A stretch of 64,000 bases of DNA from CAXTKD01 sp964244885 (GCA_964244885.1 CAXTKD010000008.1:62001-126000); one strand, 5' to 3'; positions 8,273-17,770 are shown, counted from the first letter of the stretch. Notes: generated by a model from the sequence alone, not told the origin. Numbers and translations are program-made.

Positions 8273-9007
8273 ATGACCGATGACGGAGCGGGCAAGTGGC
8301 CCTCGATGGTGCTGGGGCCGGCCGACACCGGGCGCCCGCAACCGCAGGTGGGGATGCTTTGCTTTCCCGGCCTAACGCTGCTCGACCTCCTCGGGCCGCA
8401 GAGCGTGCTTCACGGCCCGATGAAGACCCATCTGATCTGGAAGACCACCGACCCGGTCGAGTCGGATTCGGGCGTGTTCATCACCCCGACCATGACCTTC
8501 GACGAGGCGCCCGAGAAGTTCGACATCCTGTTCGTGCCTGGCGGACCGGGCCAGATTCAGCTGTTCAAGGACAAGGAAACCCTGGACTTCCTCGCGCGCC
8601 ATGGCGCGCGGGCGGACTGGGTCACCTCGGTTTGCACCGGATCAATGATCCTCGGAGCGGCGGGTTTGCTGAAGGGCTACCGCGCCGCGACGCATTGGGC
8701 CGGGCGCGATCTTCTGCCGCTCTTCGGCGCCGAGCCGGTCGCGGAACGCTTCGTGATCGATCGCAATCGGATCACGGGCGGCGGCGTGACGGCGGGCATC
8801 GACTTCGGCTTGCGCCTGCTGCTCGAAGTCTTTGACGAGGATGTCGCGAAGACCACGCAGCTCCTGATGGAATATGATCCCAAACCGCCATTCGATGCGG
8901 GCAACGTCGAGGGAGCCGGGCCGGCCATCGCCGCCGCCGCCCTCACGGTCCTGGGGCCAGTCGCGGAATTGAGCATGGAAGCGCTCGAAGACTTCGCCGC
9001 GGAGTAA
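8273..9007 (+). CDS. DJ-1/PfpI-family protein, isonitrile-hydratase-like
   Basis: The 244-aa protein has the GATase1-like fold of the DJ-1/PfpI superfamily: VGMLCFPGLTLLDLLGP near the N-terminus, the acidic strand FVPGGPGQ, and the nucleophile elbow SVCTGSMILGAAGLL with the reactive Cys. ATHWAGRDLLPLFGAEP and DRNRITGGGVTAGIDFGLRLL are typical of the cyclohexyl-isocyanide hydratase (InhA) subgroup and the sensor half of AraC-like regulators. No AraC DNA-binding domain is attached. It may hydrate an isonitrile or act as a glyoxalase/chaperone-like enzyme; substrate is unknown. It is the last gene of the operon and converges with the receptor at 9160. Confidence 0.82.
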   Translation: MTDDGAGKWPSMVLGPADTGRPQPQVGMLCFPGLTLLDLLGPQSVLHGPMKTHLIWKTTDPVESDSGVFITPTMTFDEAPEKFDILFVPGGPGQIQLFKDKETLDFLARHGARADWVTSVCTGSMILGAAGLLKGYRAATHWAGRDLLPLFGAEPVAERFVIDRNRITGGGVTAGIDFGLRLLLEVFDEDVAKTTQLLMEYDPKPPFDAGNVEGAGPAIAAAALTVLGPVAELSMEALEDFAAE

Positions 9008-9159
9008 CACGAAGACCGCCCCTCCTTGACTGCGAACTGACGGACCCGCGATGAAGCGCTGGCGCGGCCCTAGGCTGCGCCAGCGCTTCCGCGTTGGTAG
9101 GAGACCGTGCGTCCCTCGACCCCGCCTGGGATGAGCAGGGTCGACTCAGCACGAAAGCT

Positions 9160-11589
9160 TTAGAACCGGCCGCTCAGGCGCACGCCGTAGGTGCGCGGCG
9201 CGGCCGTGCCGGTGAGCAGGGCGTTCGACACCGTGTCGAGGAACTTGTTGAGCGCGTAGCGGTCGTTCTCGATGTTCCGCACGAAACCTTCGACCTCCCA
9301 GCGGCCGTCCTGCGGCCCGACGGCGACACGAACGTTGCTCTGCCAGGTCGTCCCCACTTTCTGCTCCGCGAGATATTCGAACCCAACGTAGCGGCTTGAC
9401 CGATATTGGGTGTCGGCACCCAGAACTATCTTATAAGATCCGACCTCGATCATCTTGTCGGCGCCCAGATTGACGGTGAAGTTGGGCGCGTTGTAGGCGG
9501 AGAAGCCGGAACAGTTGACGATCCGCAGCCCGGGGTTGGCCGGATCGACCGCTTGCGGGCAGCCCGTCAGCACAGGCGCGAAACCGTTTGGCGCGCGGTA
9601 TACGAAATCATTATATTTCGCGTCGAGATACTGGACTTTGGCCGTCAGGCTGACCGACGGCGTGGCCAGCACGCGCGCGTCGATATCGACGCCCTTGCTT
9701 GTCGACCGGCCGATGTTCTCGGTGAAGCTGCCCTGTTGTCCGGCCAAATCCAGGCCGAAATGCGTCAGCTGCTGATCGCGCTGCTTCCACAGGAAGAATT
9801 CGAGATTGAGCTGGAGTCGATTGTCGAAGAAGCGGTTCTTCGATCCGATCGTGTAGGCGGTGATATATTCCGGCGAGAAGTTCTCATAGCCGGAGGCGAA
9901 CGAGAATCCTCCTGAGCGAAAGCCGTCCTCCACGCTCACGTAGAGCAGCGACCGGGGCGCGACATCGAATTCGACGGCGGCGCGATAGGTGAGCTTGGAT
10001 GCGGACTGCCGGGTGTCGACCGACAGCCCGCTTCGCGCGAGGATGGCGCCCGACGCGCCCAGCGGCGCGATGCCGCCACGCGGCGGAACAGGCAGCGCGA
10101 CCTGGTCGAGGCTCCTGGCGAACGGGATCAACGGCGCGGTGGGGCAGGTCGGCACGCCCGCCACCGCGGTCGTGCACACGACCGTGAGATTGTCGCTGTT
10201 GCCGGCGAACGACTTGCGGTCGTGCGTGTAGCGCAGTCCGCCAACGACGCGGAGGCCGTCATTGAGATTCGCCGTCAGGCGCCCGAACGCGGCATAGGAA
10301 TCGGTCTTTGCGCCGAATGTCTGGTAGACGCCGATCGGCTGCAGGTCGATGGCGTAGAGGGCGCGCTGGGTTTCCCTATAGTAAAGGCCGCCGATCGAAT
10401 AATCGAAGATACCGATCCGCTTTCCCGCGAGCCGTGTCTCCAAGCTGAACTGCTTGTCCTTCTCCTTGAGATCGACCGTGTAGCCCGCGCCGATCGAGCG
10501 GCTGTCGATGTCGTTGGAGCGCCATGCCGGGATGATCGTGACGGTTCCGACCCCCGTATTCCAATCGATCTGGGCGTTTGCGCCATAAGCATTGTTGTCC
10601 TGGAACGGGTCCGGCGACAGCAAGCCCAAATTGCGCCCAGCGGGGCCCGCCGGGAGCGTTGTCTTATAGGCCTGGGCACGGGGGTCGTAGAGGCCGACGC
10701 TGCTCCCGAGGCCGGAGGGCCGGGCGACGTATTGGCCGGTTCCTGGGTTGAACGAATATGCGGTATCGTAACTGGGACCAAGGCCCCGCCCGCCGAGATG
10801 GACATAGTCGCCCGCGATGCGGACCTTCAGGTCCGGGGTTACCGCGGTCGCCATCTGGACGCGCAGGGATTGCCGCTTTTCGTCGTAAGTGCCGTCGCTC
10901 TGATAGCCGTCGCGATCGACGATAGCGCCGGAGATGCGAACCGCGCCGTCCGCCCCAAGCGGCGCGTTGATAGCGCCTTCCAACGTCTTGGAATCGTAAT
11001 TCTCATAAGTCGCATTTGCATAACCGGACCATTCGCCGGCAACCGGGCGCGCGGGGATGACGTTGACGACGCCGCCCGTGGCGTTGCGTCCGTAGAGCGT
11101 TCCCTGAGGACCCATCAGCACCTCGATCCGCTCGAGATCGTAAAACAGGCCGGAGGTCGCGGTCGGCCGGCCCAGATAGATGCCGTCGTAGTTTACCGCC
11201 ACCGAGGGATCCGAGAAGGTGGTCGCGGTGAAATTGCCTACGCCCCGGAGGAAAAAGAAGCGCACCCCGCCGGCGGAGGGGGTGATCGATATGCTGGGAA
11301 CGAGATTGCCCAGTCGTGAGGGGTCAGTAATGCCGCTGGCGGACAGCGCCGCACCGCTGACCACGTCGACGGGGACCGCTACCGACTGCAGGCTCTCCGT
11401 CCTGCGCTGCGCTGTGACAAGGATCTCCTCGAGCTGCGGCTGGTCGTTCAAGCCGGACGCGGATACGGGCTCGGATCGATCGGCCGGCATCGTCACTTGC
11501 GCCGCCGCCGCGCCCTGCGCCGCCAGCGGCGAGGGAACGATGGCTATCAGCATCGCTGGAATTGAGCATTTCAAATGAGTTTGATTCAT
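9160..11589 (-). CDS. TonB-dependent outer-membrane receptor
   Basis: This 809-aa protein starts with a Sec signal peptide (ending near LAAQGAAAAQ) and a TonB-box-like LEEILVTAQRR. A plug domain with GVRFFFLRGVGNF and NATGGVVNVIPARP follows, then a 22-stranded barrel ending in the aromatic terminus RLSGRF. A GGGG-rich Shine-Dalgarno precedes ATG 11589. It transports a ligand across the outer membrane with TonB/ExbBD energy; the overall type resembles sphingomonad receptors used for aromatic or polycyclic substrates. It converges with the 4250-9007 operon and probably serves it. Its C-terminal 80 residues are paralogous to the receptor stump at 37614-37865. Confidence 0.92.
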   Translation of the reverse strand: MNQTHLKCSIPAMLIAIVPSPLAAQGAAAAQVTMPADRSEPVSASGLNDQPQLEEILVTAQRRTESLQSVAVPVDVVSGAALSASGITDPSRLGNLVPSISITPSAGGVRFFFLRGVGNFTATTFSDPSVAVNYDGIYLGRPTATSGLFYDLERIEVLMGPQGTLYGRNATGGVVNVIPARPVAGEWSGYANATYENYDSKTLEGAINAPLGADGAVRISGAIVDRDGYQSDGTYDEKRQSLRVQMATAVTPDLKVRIAGDYVHLGGRGLGPSYDTAYSFNPGTGQYVARPSGLGSSVGLYDPRAQAYKTTLPAGPAGRNLGLLSPDPFQDNNAYGANAQIDWNTGVGTVTIIPAWRSNDIDSRSIGAGYTVDLKEKDKQFSLETRLAGKRIGIFDYSIGGLYYRETQRALYAIDLQPIGVYQTFGAKTDSYAAFGRLTANLNDGLRVVGGLRYTHDRKSFAGNSDNLTVVCTTAVAGVPTCPTAPLIPFARSLDQVALPVPPRGGIAPLGASGAILARSGLSVDTRQSASKLTYRAAVEFDVAPRSLLYVSVEDGFRSGGFSFASGYENFSPEYITAYTIGSKNRFFDNRLQLNLEFFLWKQRDQQLTHFGLDLAGQQGSFTENIGRSTSKGVDIDARVLATPSVSLTAKVQYLDAKYNDFVYRAPNGFAPVLTGCPQAVDPANPGLRIVNCSGFSAYNAPNFTVNLGADKMIEVGSYKIVLGADTQYRSSRYVGFEYLAEQKVGTTWQSNVRVAVGPQDGRWEVEGFVRNIENDRYALNKFLDTVSNALLTGTAAPRTYGVRLSGRF

Positions 11590-11869
11590 CTTTATTTCCC
11601 CGGTCGAGACTTCAGTCCGCTATTCTTGGAAAGATCACCCTGAAGAATTATTCTATTGTGTATGATCCTCACATTAAGACCAATCTGTCAACGGAATTGT
11701 AGCAGTTTGGCTGAACAGCGGTGGCATTCCTCGCGGACTACGGCGAGCGCCACCCGACAGTCGTCGTCAGGTGCTGCCGCAGTGCTGACAGTCCAACGCT
11801 AACTTGCCTCTGCGACAGAGCCTGAGTCGTCAGCGTGGTGGCAGGAATGAAGGCGATATCGTTCAAGAG
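11590..11869. other. Receptor leader with a decayed IS6 end
   Basis: The first 130 bases are AT-rich leader of the minus-strand receptor; a TTGACA-like box on the minus strand lies near 11684-11692 but no convincing -10 at the right distance is seen. At 11782-11803 a sequence GTGCTGACAGTCCAACGC matches the IS6 terminal repeat with three mismatches, so it is an old IS end. No gene is visible. Confidence 0.5.
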
Positions 11870-12166
11870 GGTGCTGTCAGTCTAATGCTAACTAGTCTCC
11901 CGCGTTGAGGGCCCAGGTCCTCGTTCGAGGGTGGGGACTTTGCGCCGATATCCTACAAGCGACACCGCTTTCCAGCGGCGGTGATCCAGCATGCGGTCTG
12001 GCTCTACTACCGCTTCACCATGAGCTTCAGGGACATCGAGGACCTGCTCGCTGAGCGGGGCATCGACGTGTCATACGAGACCATCCGCTGCTGGTGCCGG
12101 AAGTTTGGACCTCAGATCTCCAGGAACCTGCGGAAGCTTCGACCAGCGCCCGATAGCACCTGGCAC
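11870..12166 (+). pseudogene. IS6-family (type A) 5' fragment, interrupted by a second IS6 copy
   Basis: The left end GGTGCTGTCAGTCTAATGC and about 72 codons of the type A transposase (AVIQHAVWLYYRFTMSFRDIEDLLAERG, then WCRKFGPQI) are present. The frame stops at the codons for STWH, where the terminal repeat of the type B element begins at 12167. The DDE catalytic half is missing on the far side, so the second insertion was accompanied by deletion. A base is also lost near the N-terminal codons compared with 38177. Confidence 0.82.
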
Positions 12167-12982
12167 GGTGCTGTCAGTCTAACGCTAACTCGTCTCCGCC
12201 GGACAAGGCGACCCCGACCGGCAGCTTCATCTAGCTCATGACCGCCTGCCACTCGGCCAGGGCGGCCGAGCGTCGCTCGCGGTAGGTATCTCTGTCGACG
12301 AGATGACTTCCTGGTTGAAATGGTTGTGGACCTGGGCATGGACCGAGGTGAACTTCTGGAGCGTCTTCATACGCCTGAAGCGCCCCATCGCACGCTCTCG
12401 TCGTCGGAAGGGAAGGTGGGAGTTCTCAGCCCTGTTGTTGAGCCAGCGTCCGACCTCGCGGCGGTCGGCGTTGCCGATCTCGTTCATGGCGGCCGGATAA
12501 GATCGTAGACCATCGGTAACGATGGCTTTAGGCCGCCCGTATCGCTTCATCGCACGCTTGATAAAGCTTAGCGCCGCCGCCTTGTCACGGGTCTTGGTGA
12601 CGTAGCTTTCGAGCACTTCGCCCTCGTGATCGACGGCACGCCAGAGGTAGTGCATCTCGCCGCCGATCTTCACGTAGACCTCGTCGAGGTGCCATCGCCA
12701 CTTGGTGAAGGCTCGCATGTGCTGAACGCGCTTACGCCTTATCTCGGCGGCGAACATCGGGCCGAACCTGTTCCACCAGAAGCGCACGGTCTCGTGACAG
12801 ATGTCGATGCCGCGCTCGGCGAGCAGATCCTCCACATTCCGAAGCGACAGCGGGTACTTCACGTACATCATCACAACGAGCCGGATGATCTCCGGCGAGC
12901 TGTTGAAATAGCGGAATGGGCTCTTCATCCAGCGCCGATAGGCCCCACATGAAGGCGCCGCAAATTTAGTCTTACATCGTCC
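12167..12982 (-). mobile_element. Complete IS6-family insertion sequence (type B)
   Basis: The element is about 816 bp, bounded by GGTGCTGTCAGTCTAACGC on the left and a diverged inverted copy (CAAATTTAGTCTTACATCG) on the right. It holds one intact transposase gene on the minus strand. Length and organisation fit the IS6/IS26 group. No matching 8-bp target duplication is visible, as expected if it entered by cointegrate formation or adjacent deletion. It truncates a type A copy on its left. Confidence 0.85.
12236..12928 (-). CDS. IS6-family transposase (type B)
   Basis: The 230-aa protein has the IS6/IS26 layout: an N-terminal HTH region (YVKYPLSLRNVEDLLAERGIDICHETVRFWWNRFGP), followed by the DDE catalytic core. 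The catalytic residues are seen as Asp in RWHLDEVYVKI, Asp in IVTDGLRSY and Glu in NNRAENSH. It is full length with no frameshift, so it is probably active. It catalyses replicative transposition and cointegrate formation. The copy at 717-1326 is a deleted relative, and the type A transposase at 38177 is a second, divergent member of the same family. Confidence 0.92.
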   Translation of the reverse strand: MKSPFRYFNSSPEIIRLVVMMYVKYPLSLRNVEDLLAERGIDICHETVRFWWNRFGPMFAAEIRRKRVQHMRAFTKWRWHLDEVYVKIGGEMHYLWRAVDHEGEVLESYVTKTRDKAAALSFIKRAMKRYGRPKAIVTDGLRSYPAAMNEIGNADRREVGRWLNNRAENSHLPFRRRERAMGRFRRMKTLQKFTSVHAQVHNHFNQEVISSTEIPTASDARPPWPSGRRS

Positions 12983-13233
12983 GGTAAAGTCATTCGGCCT
13001 GCAACAAGGAGGTCCTTAGAAGCGTCGCTACCCCGAAAGGCCTAATGGGTCGGAAAACGGCCGGTCAGCTTTGCGCCTTATAATCAGACATTCGAGCGGC
13101 GACACCAAGATCCCAGAAGCTGCCGTACGTTCAGGCAGCGGCAAACGACCGCTATCGGGTGGGAGGCGGAATGTCCGCTTGGGGCGGCGTCGCGGGGATA
13201 CCGGTCGTTCGTTCACCTTCAGATGGGTGCCGT

Positions 13234-13418
13234 GGGTGTTGTCAGACTAACCTGAGACTGGTTCGTTCGGGGTTTTCGCGGAGCCTTCCGCGCCAACGAA
13301 CGGCCTTATTTCGATGTCCGAAATCCGGGTCAAAGGGCTCTTTTGACGACTTTTCTGGCTATTGGCGGGTCGCCTAACCAACTTGGGAAAACACCCAATT
13401 TTTGCTCTGGCAACACCC
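13234..13418. repeat. 185-bp MITE-like element, copy 1
   Basis: The element begins GGGTGTTGTCAGACTAACC and ends with TCTGGCAACACCC, giving 13-bp terminal inverted repeats with one mismatch. A copy of identical length in opposite orientation lies at 51621-51805 and a diverged one at 51336-51520. It contains no gene. The first bases resemble the IS6 terminal repeats in this window (GGGTGCTGTCAGTCTAA), suggesting trans-mobilisation by the IS6 transposase. No target duplication is visible. The 250 bases to its left (12983-13233) show nothing recognisable. Confidence 0.75.
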
Positions 13419-13500
13419 GGGATATCGTTCCTCGAGCCATTCCAGGATCGCCGGGCTTTGCGTGAGTACCGCCCCCTCCGTCGCCAGCGCGGGCACCAGC

Positions 13501-13675
13501 CAGGACACCCCGAATTAGCTGTCTGAGCCGCGAGCTCGATAACCTGAACGGGACCTCGGTCAGCGGACTCCATCAGGGCCAGCGGCCGCCGCAACAACAG
13601 GCCGGACAGATGACCGCACCCGCAGATCAGCCAGCCAACTTTACCCCTTGCAGCATGGGGGCCGTCCACAGATGG
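13501..13675 (+). repeat. Right-end remnant of an IS1111-group element
   Basis: This stretch repeats 40173-40353 with about 90 percent identity by eye, including the terminal GGGGCCGTCCAC subterminal repeat (13658-13669). The transposase is absent, so only the 3' non-coding end survives. In the IS1111 group this end is where the guide (bridge/seek) RNA is encoded, so the conservation may reflect recent descent, RNA function or both. The neighbouring MFS stop codon (13691-13693) sits within an IS-end-like GTCAGTCTAA. Confidence 0.65.
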
Positions 13676-13690
13676 CGGCTCTGCGTCAGT

Positions 13691-15064
13691 CTAAGACATG
13701 GCGGGCACGGCGGTCAGCGCTCGACGTTCGATTTCTAAGGCAGAGGCTATCTCTCTGCCAATATCCTTTCGGCTCCATAGCAGCAACATAGCCGCCGCTA
13801 ATCCGAAGACGGCTGCTAGAGAGGCCAGCGCCGGGCCAAGGCCTTCATGGCCGCCGAACCACGTGGCCGCCAGCCAAGCCACAATGCTGGGCCCCAATCC
13901 TAGGCCGACCATGGTCGTGCACAATCCCGCTACGGCCGTCATGCTGGCTATGATCGGATTCGGAAGGAAGACATGTAGCCCGATCATCAGGTTCAACATC
14001 CCGCCCACGAGCAAGAAGAGAGTCAACGAAAGTAGTGGTAGGAAGGCATGCATGGTGATTTGATTAAACGTTGCGTAGGCCGCAATTGCGCTTCCGAGAC
14101 CAAGAACAACACTGACGACAGGAATACTTTCGAACCATCCGCGCCGGCGTAGCATTTGAGACAATCGCGCTGGACCAAAGGTCCCGAAGATGCCGCCGAT
14201 CAGCGCTGCCCCGCCGAACGCCACGCCAGCACGAGCCGATGTCACGTCAAAGCGCCGCTGCAGGAATTCGGGACCCCAGGCGGACACCGAGAAGGCGACG
14301 GTGGAAAGCAGAGCGATTGCGCCATAGTAGCCGATGACCAAGCGTCCGTTGTTGCGCATATAGGCGAGCGCGTCGGCCGTAACAGCGCCAAACCCGCCCT
14401 GCGCCCGTCGTTCACGACGACGAGGCTCTTTGACCGTGAGGGCGAACAGCAGGCAAAGGAGGACGGCTGGGATGGCGACCAGCAAAAAGACCGCCTGCCA
14501 AGTCGCCATCGGCCCGATGATCGGCGGATTTACCCGGCTGCCGCTGCCTAACATCCGGATTATGAGACCGCCGATGATGAGGGACCCGTGCGCCCCAAGT
14601 TGGGTGGAAAGCGCGTAAATAGAGTGGGGAAGCACGCGCCGTTCGCGAGGAAAATAATCTGCAATAAGGGAACTAGCTGCTGGTGAGAGCGACGCTTCCC
14701 CCGCCGCGAGAAGCGTGCGGCAAAACAGCAACATCGTAAAGCCGACCGCAAAACCTGAGGCCACCGTGGCGTTGCTCCAAAGACCGACGCCAAGAACGAT
14801 CAGCCACTTTCGATTGCGGGAATCGGCCCAGATAGCCGCCGGGATGCTAAATGCACCGTAGAAGATCGCAAAGGTCGTGCCGTAAAGAAATCCAATTGAC
14901 TGATCTGAAATCAAAAGATCCCGTTTGATAGGTCCAATGAGAAGGCTGATGATTGAGCGATCTAGAAAGGATACGATCAGCAGAGCGGCAAGAAGCGCAA
15001 CGCACCACCACGCGCCTCGCCGCGGCGCGTGCAGCTCGCCCATCCCCGTCCTGCTAACCGCCAC
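13691..15064 (-). CDS. MFS transporter of the catabolic cluster
   Basis: The 457-aa inner-membrane protein has about twelve transmembrane segments, beginning with WWCVALLAALLIVSFLDRSIISLLIGPIKRDL. The DRSIISLL motif and ADSRNRKWLIVLGVGLWS at the helix 2-3 loop are typical of the spinster/ACS-like MFS group found in sphingomonad catabolic clusters. It probably imports an organic acid or hydrophobic substrate. ATG 15043 (MGELHAPRRG) is an alternative start with a better Shine-Dalgarno. It lies 110 bp downstream of a TonB receptor on the same strand, so outer- and inner-membrane uptake are paired. Its 3' end abuts an IS-end-like sequence. Confidence 0.85.
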   Translation of the reverse strand: MAVSRTGMGELHAPRRGAWWCVALLAALLIVSFLDRSIISLLIGPIKRDLLISDQSIGFLYGTTFAIFYGAFSIPAAIWADSRNRKWLIVLGVGLWSNATVASGFAVGFTMLLFCRTLLAAGEASLSPAASSLIADYFPRERRVLPHSIYALSTQLGAHGSLIIGGLIIRMLGSGSRVNPPIIGPMATWQAVFLLVAIPAVLLCLLFALTVKEPRRRERRAQGGFGAVTADALAYMRNNGRLVIGYYGAIALLSTVAFSVSAWGPEFLQRRFDVTSARAGVAFGGAALIGGIFGTFGPARLSQMLRRRGWFESIPVVSVVLGLGSAIAAYATFNQITMHAFLPLLSLTLFLLVGGMLNLMIGLHVFLPNPIIASMTAVAGLCTTMVGLGLGPSIVAWLAATWFGGHEGLGPALASLAAVFGLAAAMLLLWSRKDIGREIASALEIERRALTAVPAMS

Positions 15065-15174
15065 TCTGCCGACTCCCTAAAGTTCTACTCAGAAATTGCT
15101 CGAGCCAAAGCATCGATTATCCCTTCGCGGATATAGTTCGACCGATTTGTCTGAGAATCAGGAGGTGGCGACGC

Positions 15175-17496
15175 CTAGAATTTTGTTCGAACTTGAACGG
15201 CGATCGTTCTCGGCATTTCATCAGCAACGATCGAGCCAGGAACAATCGAAGAGGCGTAGCTGTAAATCAGGCCTTTCTTGTCCGTCAAATTACGGATTAT
15301 GAGAGCGACTTCTGTGCTTCTGGGCTCATATTCAAGACCAATCCGAATGTCGGTTCTTACACGGCCGGCGTCGCTCAGTATTGGAGAGCTCAAGACGTCG
15401 GTAAGATACTGGCGACCGCGAAATTCGAAAGTCGCAAGCGTCTGAAAAACGAACTCTGAACCGATCGGTCGCCGATAGGCAAGTTCACCTATCCCGCTCC
15501 ATTTCGGTGCCAGTGGCAAGGTTGAAATCGAACCCACCACTGGCACCGTCTTGTCAACATCCGCATAGGTGGCCGTAAGGGACGCGGACAGGCTGTCAAG
15601 CAATTGATAGGCAGCACCTATCTCGACGCCCCGACTCCGAATCTGATCCGATCGCACTTTGAAACTGTTCGAGACTCCGTCACGGTAGGCGAACTGGTAA
15701 TTTTTGATTTTAGTTTCGAACGCCGCGAGGTTGAATCGCCCCCTGGCTCCCAAGGACCACTTCAATCCGGCTTCCGTCGTGTGGGACAATTCGGGGGCGA
15801 AATAAGGATTTTCGATAAACCGCGTATTGCCCGGCACCCCTGAAGTGGGGCTTGACTGATAGCCGAAACCCTTCGAACCCGTCGCGTAGCTTACATAGAC
15901 ATTCAGATTGGGTTGAAGAAAATACTGTGCCTGCCCCGAGTAATCGAAGAAATTGGCGGAGTGGGAAACGTTGAACGGGGCGAACGGAACTTGCTGTGTC
16001 AAGAATAAGGTACTTCCGACCGGATTTCTCAGGATTTGGACGCCGTCGTAGGCGCCGGACTTCTGGTAATGCTCGTATCGAAGGCCGCCGGTTAGATGAA
16101 ACGCCTCAACGGGCGTCCAACTGACCTGACCGAACGCGCTCTTCGAATCGGTCTTTTGCCGATAGCCCCTCGTGAAAGCTCCGATCGCATTGCCCGTCGC
16201 TCCCGTCGCAGCGCTAAGTGTCTGGTCCGTGAAGGGACGGACGGTCCACTTGTCGTGCCAATAGTAGATGCCTCCCACAGCCGAGAGCGGGCCATCGCTA
16301 TTGGTCGCAATGCGCAGTTCCTGCGAAAACTGATTGTCGTGCTCGTGACTACCGGCTGCGCGAGGCATCTGGGCTAGGCCTAGGCCATCGATCACGTTGT
16401 AGTCCGTGTATTGAGTATAGCCGGTCAATGCCGTTACCGTGAAGGCATCGGTGCTGTAAGCCGCGGAAGAGAACGCCCGCCCCATTCTCTGACGTTGCCC
16501 CGGGTTCGTCAGGCCGTAGAAATTGAAGAGAGGGTTGTTCGCATCGCCTGAGCGAGGACTGCTACGTATCTCGAAGGGAGCCACGGAGAAATTTCGATCG
16601 CCACGAAATGCTGCTGTGGCGGCCGCTAGACCCGTAGGCGTGGCGTCAAGACCATAGCGAAAGTATTGACCGTCCATACGAATTTTGGAGTATTGGCCGT
16701 AGACGGTCCAATCGAATTGATCGTTCGGACGGTAGCGGGCGGACAAGCGGACGGCGTCACGGCGTGTGCGCGGCCACTCCTGATCCGTCAATTCGTTGTG
16801 AATCCAGCCCCCTTCGTCGCTGGACAGGCCTGCAATCCTGACCGCGAAACTGTCGGAGAGCTTGATGTTGGCGACGCCGTTGAGCGTTGTCGTCCCCAAG
16901 TTGAACTCGCGATAAGCCGATAGCTGGCCGCTGTCTTCGAAGGCCGGCCGCTTAGTGACGAGCGCAAGAGCGCCGACGCTGGTGGCCTTGCCGACGACGG
17001 CGGACTGAGTGCCTTTCAGGAGTTCGATACGGTCGACGTCAAACAAGGCGGCGGCATATTCTCGCCCGTGCCCGGCGTAGATCCCGTCAACGAAGAAGCC
17101 GACTGTCTGGTCAAAGGTGTTTGACGATGGACTCGATCCCAGGCCGCGGACGGTCGTGTTGATAACGCCTTGCGGCGCCTGCTGAATTCGTACGCCAGGA
17201 AGCGCCATGGTAAGCTGTTCGACAGAGGTGATTGACAGCTTCTGAAGCTGTTCACCCGTCTGAACGTTAACCGTCACCGGCGCGGTCCGAACGTTTTGGC
17301 CACTCTTTAGGGCCGTGACGACGATATCTTCCGGCACGGGCTCCGCTGCCGATGTTTTGTCCGGGGCAGGACTCTCGGCGGCAAAGGATGAGATTGGGGA
17401 CGCAACGCCAAGGAGTATCATCGCGGCGACGAGGCTGCGCCTCTGCAGTGGTGTTGACCGGCTAAGCCCCGAAACCCTGAAGGTCCTGTCCAACAT
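15175..17496 (-). CDS. TonB-dependent outer-membrane receptor of the catabolic cluster
   Basis: This 773-aa receptor has a signal peptide (LVAAMILLGVASPISSFA), a TonB-box-like PEDIVVTALKSGQNV, a plug with GVRIQQAPQGVINTTVRGLG and VGKATSVGALALVTKRP, and a barrel ending in VQVRTKF. The ELLKGTQSAVVGK segment is the usual plug motif with a small variation (GTQSAVVGK rather than GPQGTLYGR). It would import the cluster's substrate through the outer membrane. Its own promoter (17534-17565) shares a motif with two other cluster promoters. The MFS gene follows downstream on the same strand. Confidence 0.92.
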   Translation of the reverse strand: MLDRTFRVSGLSRSTPLQRRSLVAAMILLGVASPISSFAAESPAPDKTSAAEPVPEDIVVTALKSGQNVRTAPVTVNVQTGEQLQKLSITSVEQLTMALPGVRIQQAPQGVINTTVRGLGSSPSSNTFDQTVGFFVDGIYAGHGREYAAALFDVDRIELLKGTQSAVVGKATSVGALALVTKRPAFEDSGQLSAYREFNLGTTTLNGVANIKLSDSFAVRIAGLSSDEGGWIHNELTDQEWPRTRRDAVRLSARYRPNDQFDWTVYGQYSKIRMDGQYFRYGLDATPTGLAAATAAFRGDRNFSVAPFEIRSSPRSGDANNPLFNFYGLTNPGQRQRMGRAFSSAAYSTDAFTVTALTGYTQYTDYNVIDGLGLAQMPRAAGSHEHDNQFSQELRIATNSDGPLSAVGGIYYWHDKWTVRPFTDQTLSAATGATGNAIGAFTRGYRQKTDSKSAFGQVSWTPVEAFHLTGGLRYEHYQKSGAYDGVQILRNPVGSTLFLTQQVPFAPFNVSHSANFFDYSGQAQYFLQPNLNVYVSYATGSKGFGYQSSPTSGVPGNTRFIENPYFAPELSHTTEAGLKWSLGARGRFNLAAFETKIKNYQFAYRDGVSNSFKVRSDQIRSRGVEIGAAYQLLDSLSASLTATYADVDKTVPVVGSISTLPLAPKWSGIGELAYRRPIGSEFVFQTLATFEFRGRQYLTDVLSSPILSDAGRVRTDIRIGLEYEPRSTEVALIIRNLTDKKGLIYSYASSIVPGSIVADEMPRTIAVQVRTKF

Positions 17497-17533
17497 AGCT
17501 GTTCCCCGTTTTGAATCTTTTTGCTTGTTACGG

Positions 17534-17565
17534 CAAATACGTCATTGTGGCACTCACGTCAACAT
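17534..17565 (-). promoter_or_regulatory. Predicted sigma-70 promoter and operator of the receptor gene
   Basis: On the minus strand a -35 box TTGACG (17557-17562) is followed by a 17-base spacer and a -10-like TATTTG (17534-17539). The spacer begins TGAGTGCCAC, matching the promoters at 27861-27896 and 36541-36576. The predicted start of transcription is about 30 bases before ATG 17496. Confidence 0.55.
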
Positions 17566-17752
17566 GTCCTTCGCGTCGAATATCTTGATGGACATATTTG
17601 TCCTCCGCTAAAGGGCCTCTAACCCCTTGGCCGGTCGGTCGGCTATGTCGGCAAGGACCCATGTAAAGCTATAAGGCGCTCAATATGCCAGTTCCTGAAA
17701 AGCCCTAAATATTCTGGTCTTAGGCACACGAAGTTTATGGCGCTCACGCAAC

Positions 17753-17770
17753 GTAGGCACTCGTGCCTAC
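17753..17770. promoter_or_regulatory. Perfect inverted repeat upstream of the acyl-CoA dehydrogenase pair
   Basis: GTAGGCAC-TC-GTGCCTAC is a perfect 8-bp inverted repeat with a 2-base centre, 57 bases before ATG 17827. A second half-site TAGGCAC lies at 17721-17727. Symmetry and position suggest an operator for a dimeric repressor or activator. The rest of the 17566-17826 gap shows no gene. Confidence 0.5.
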
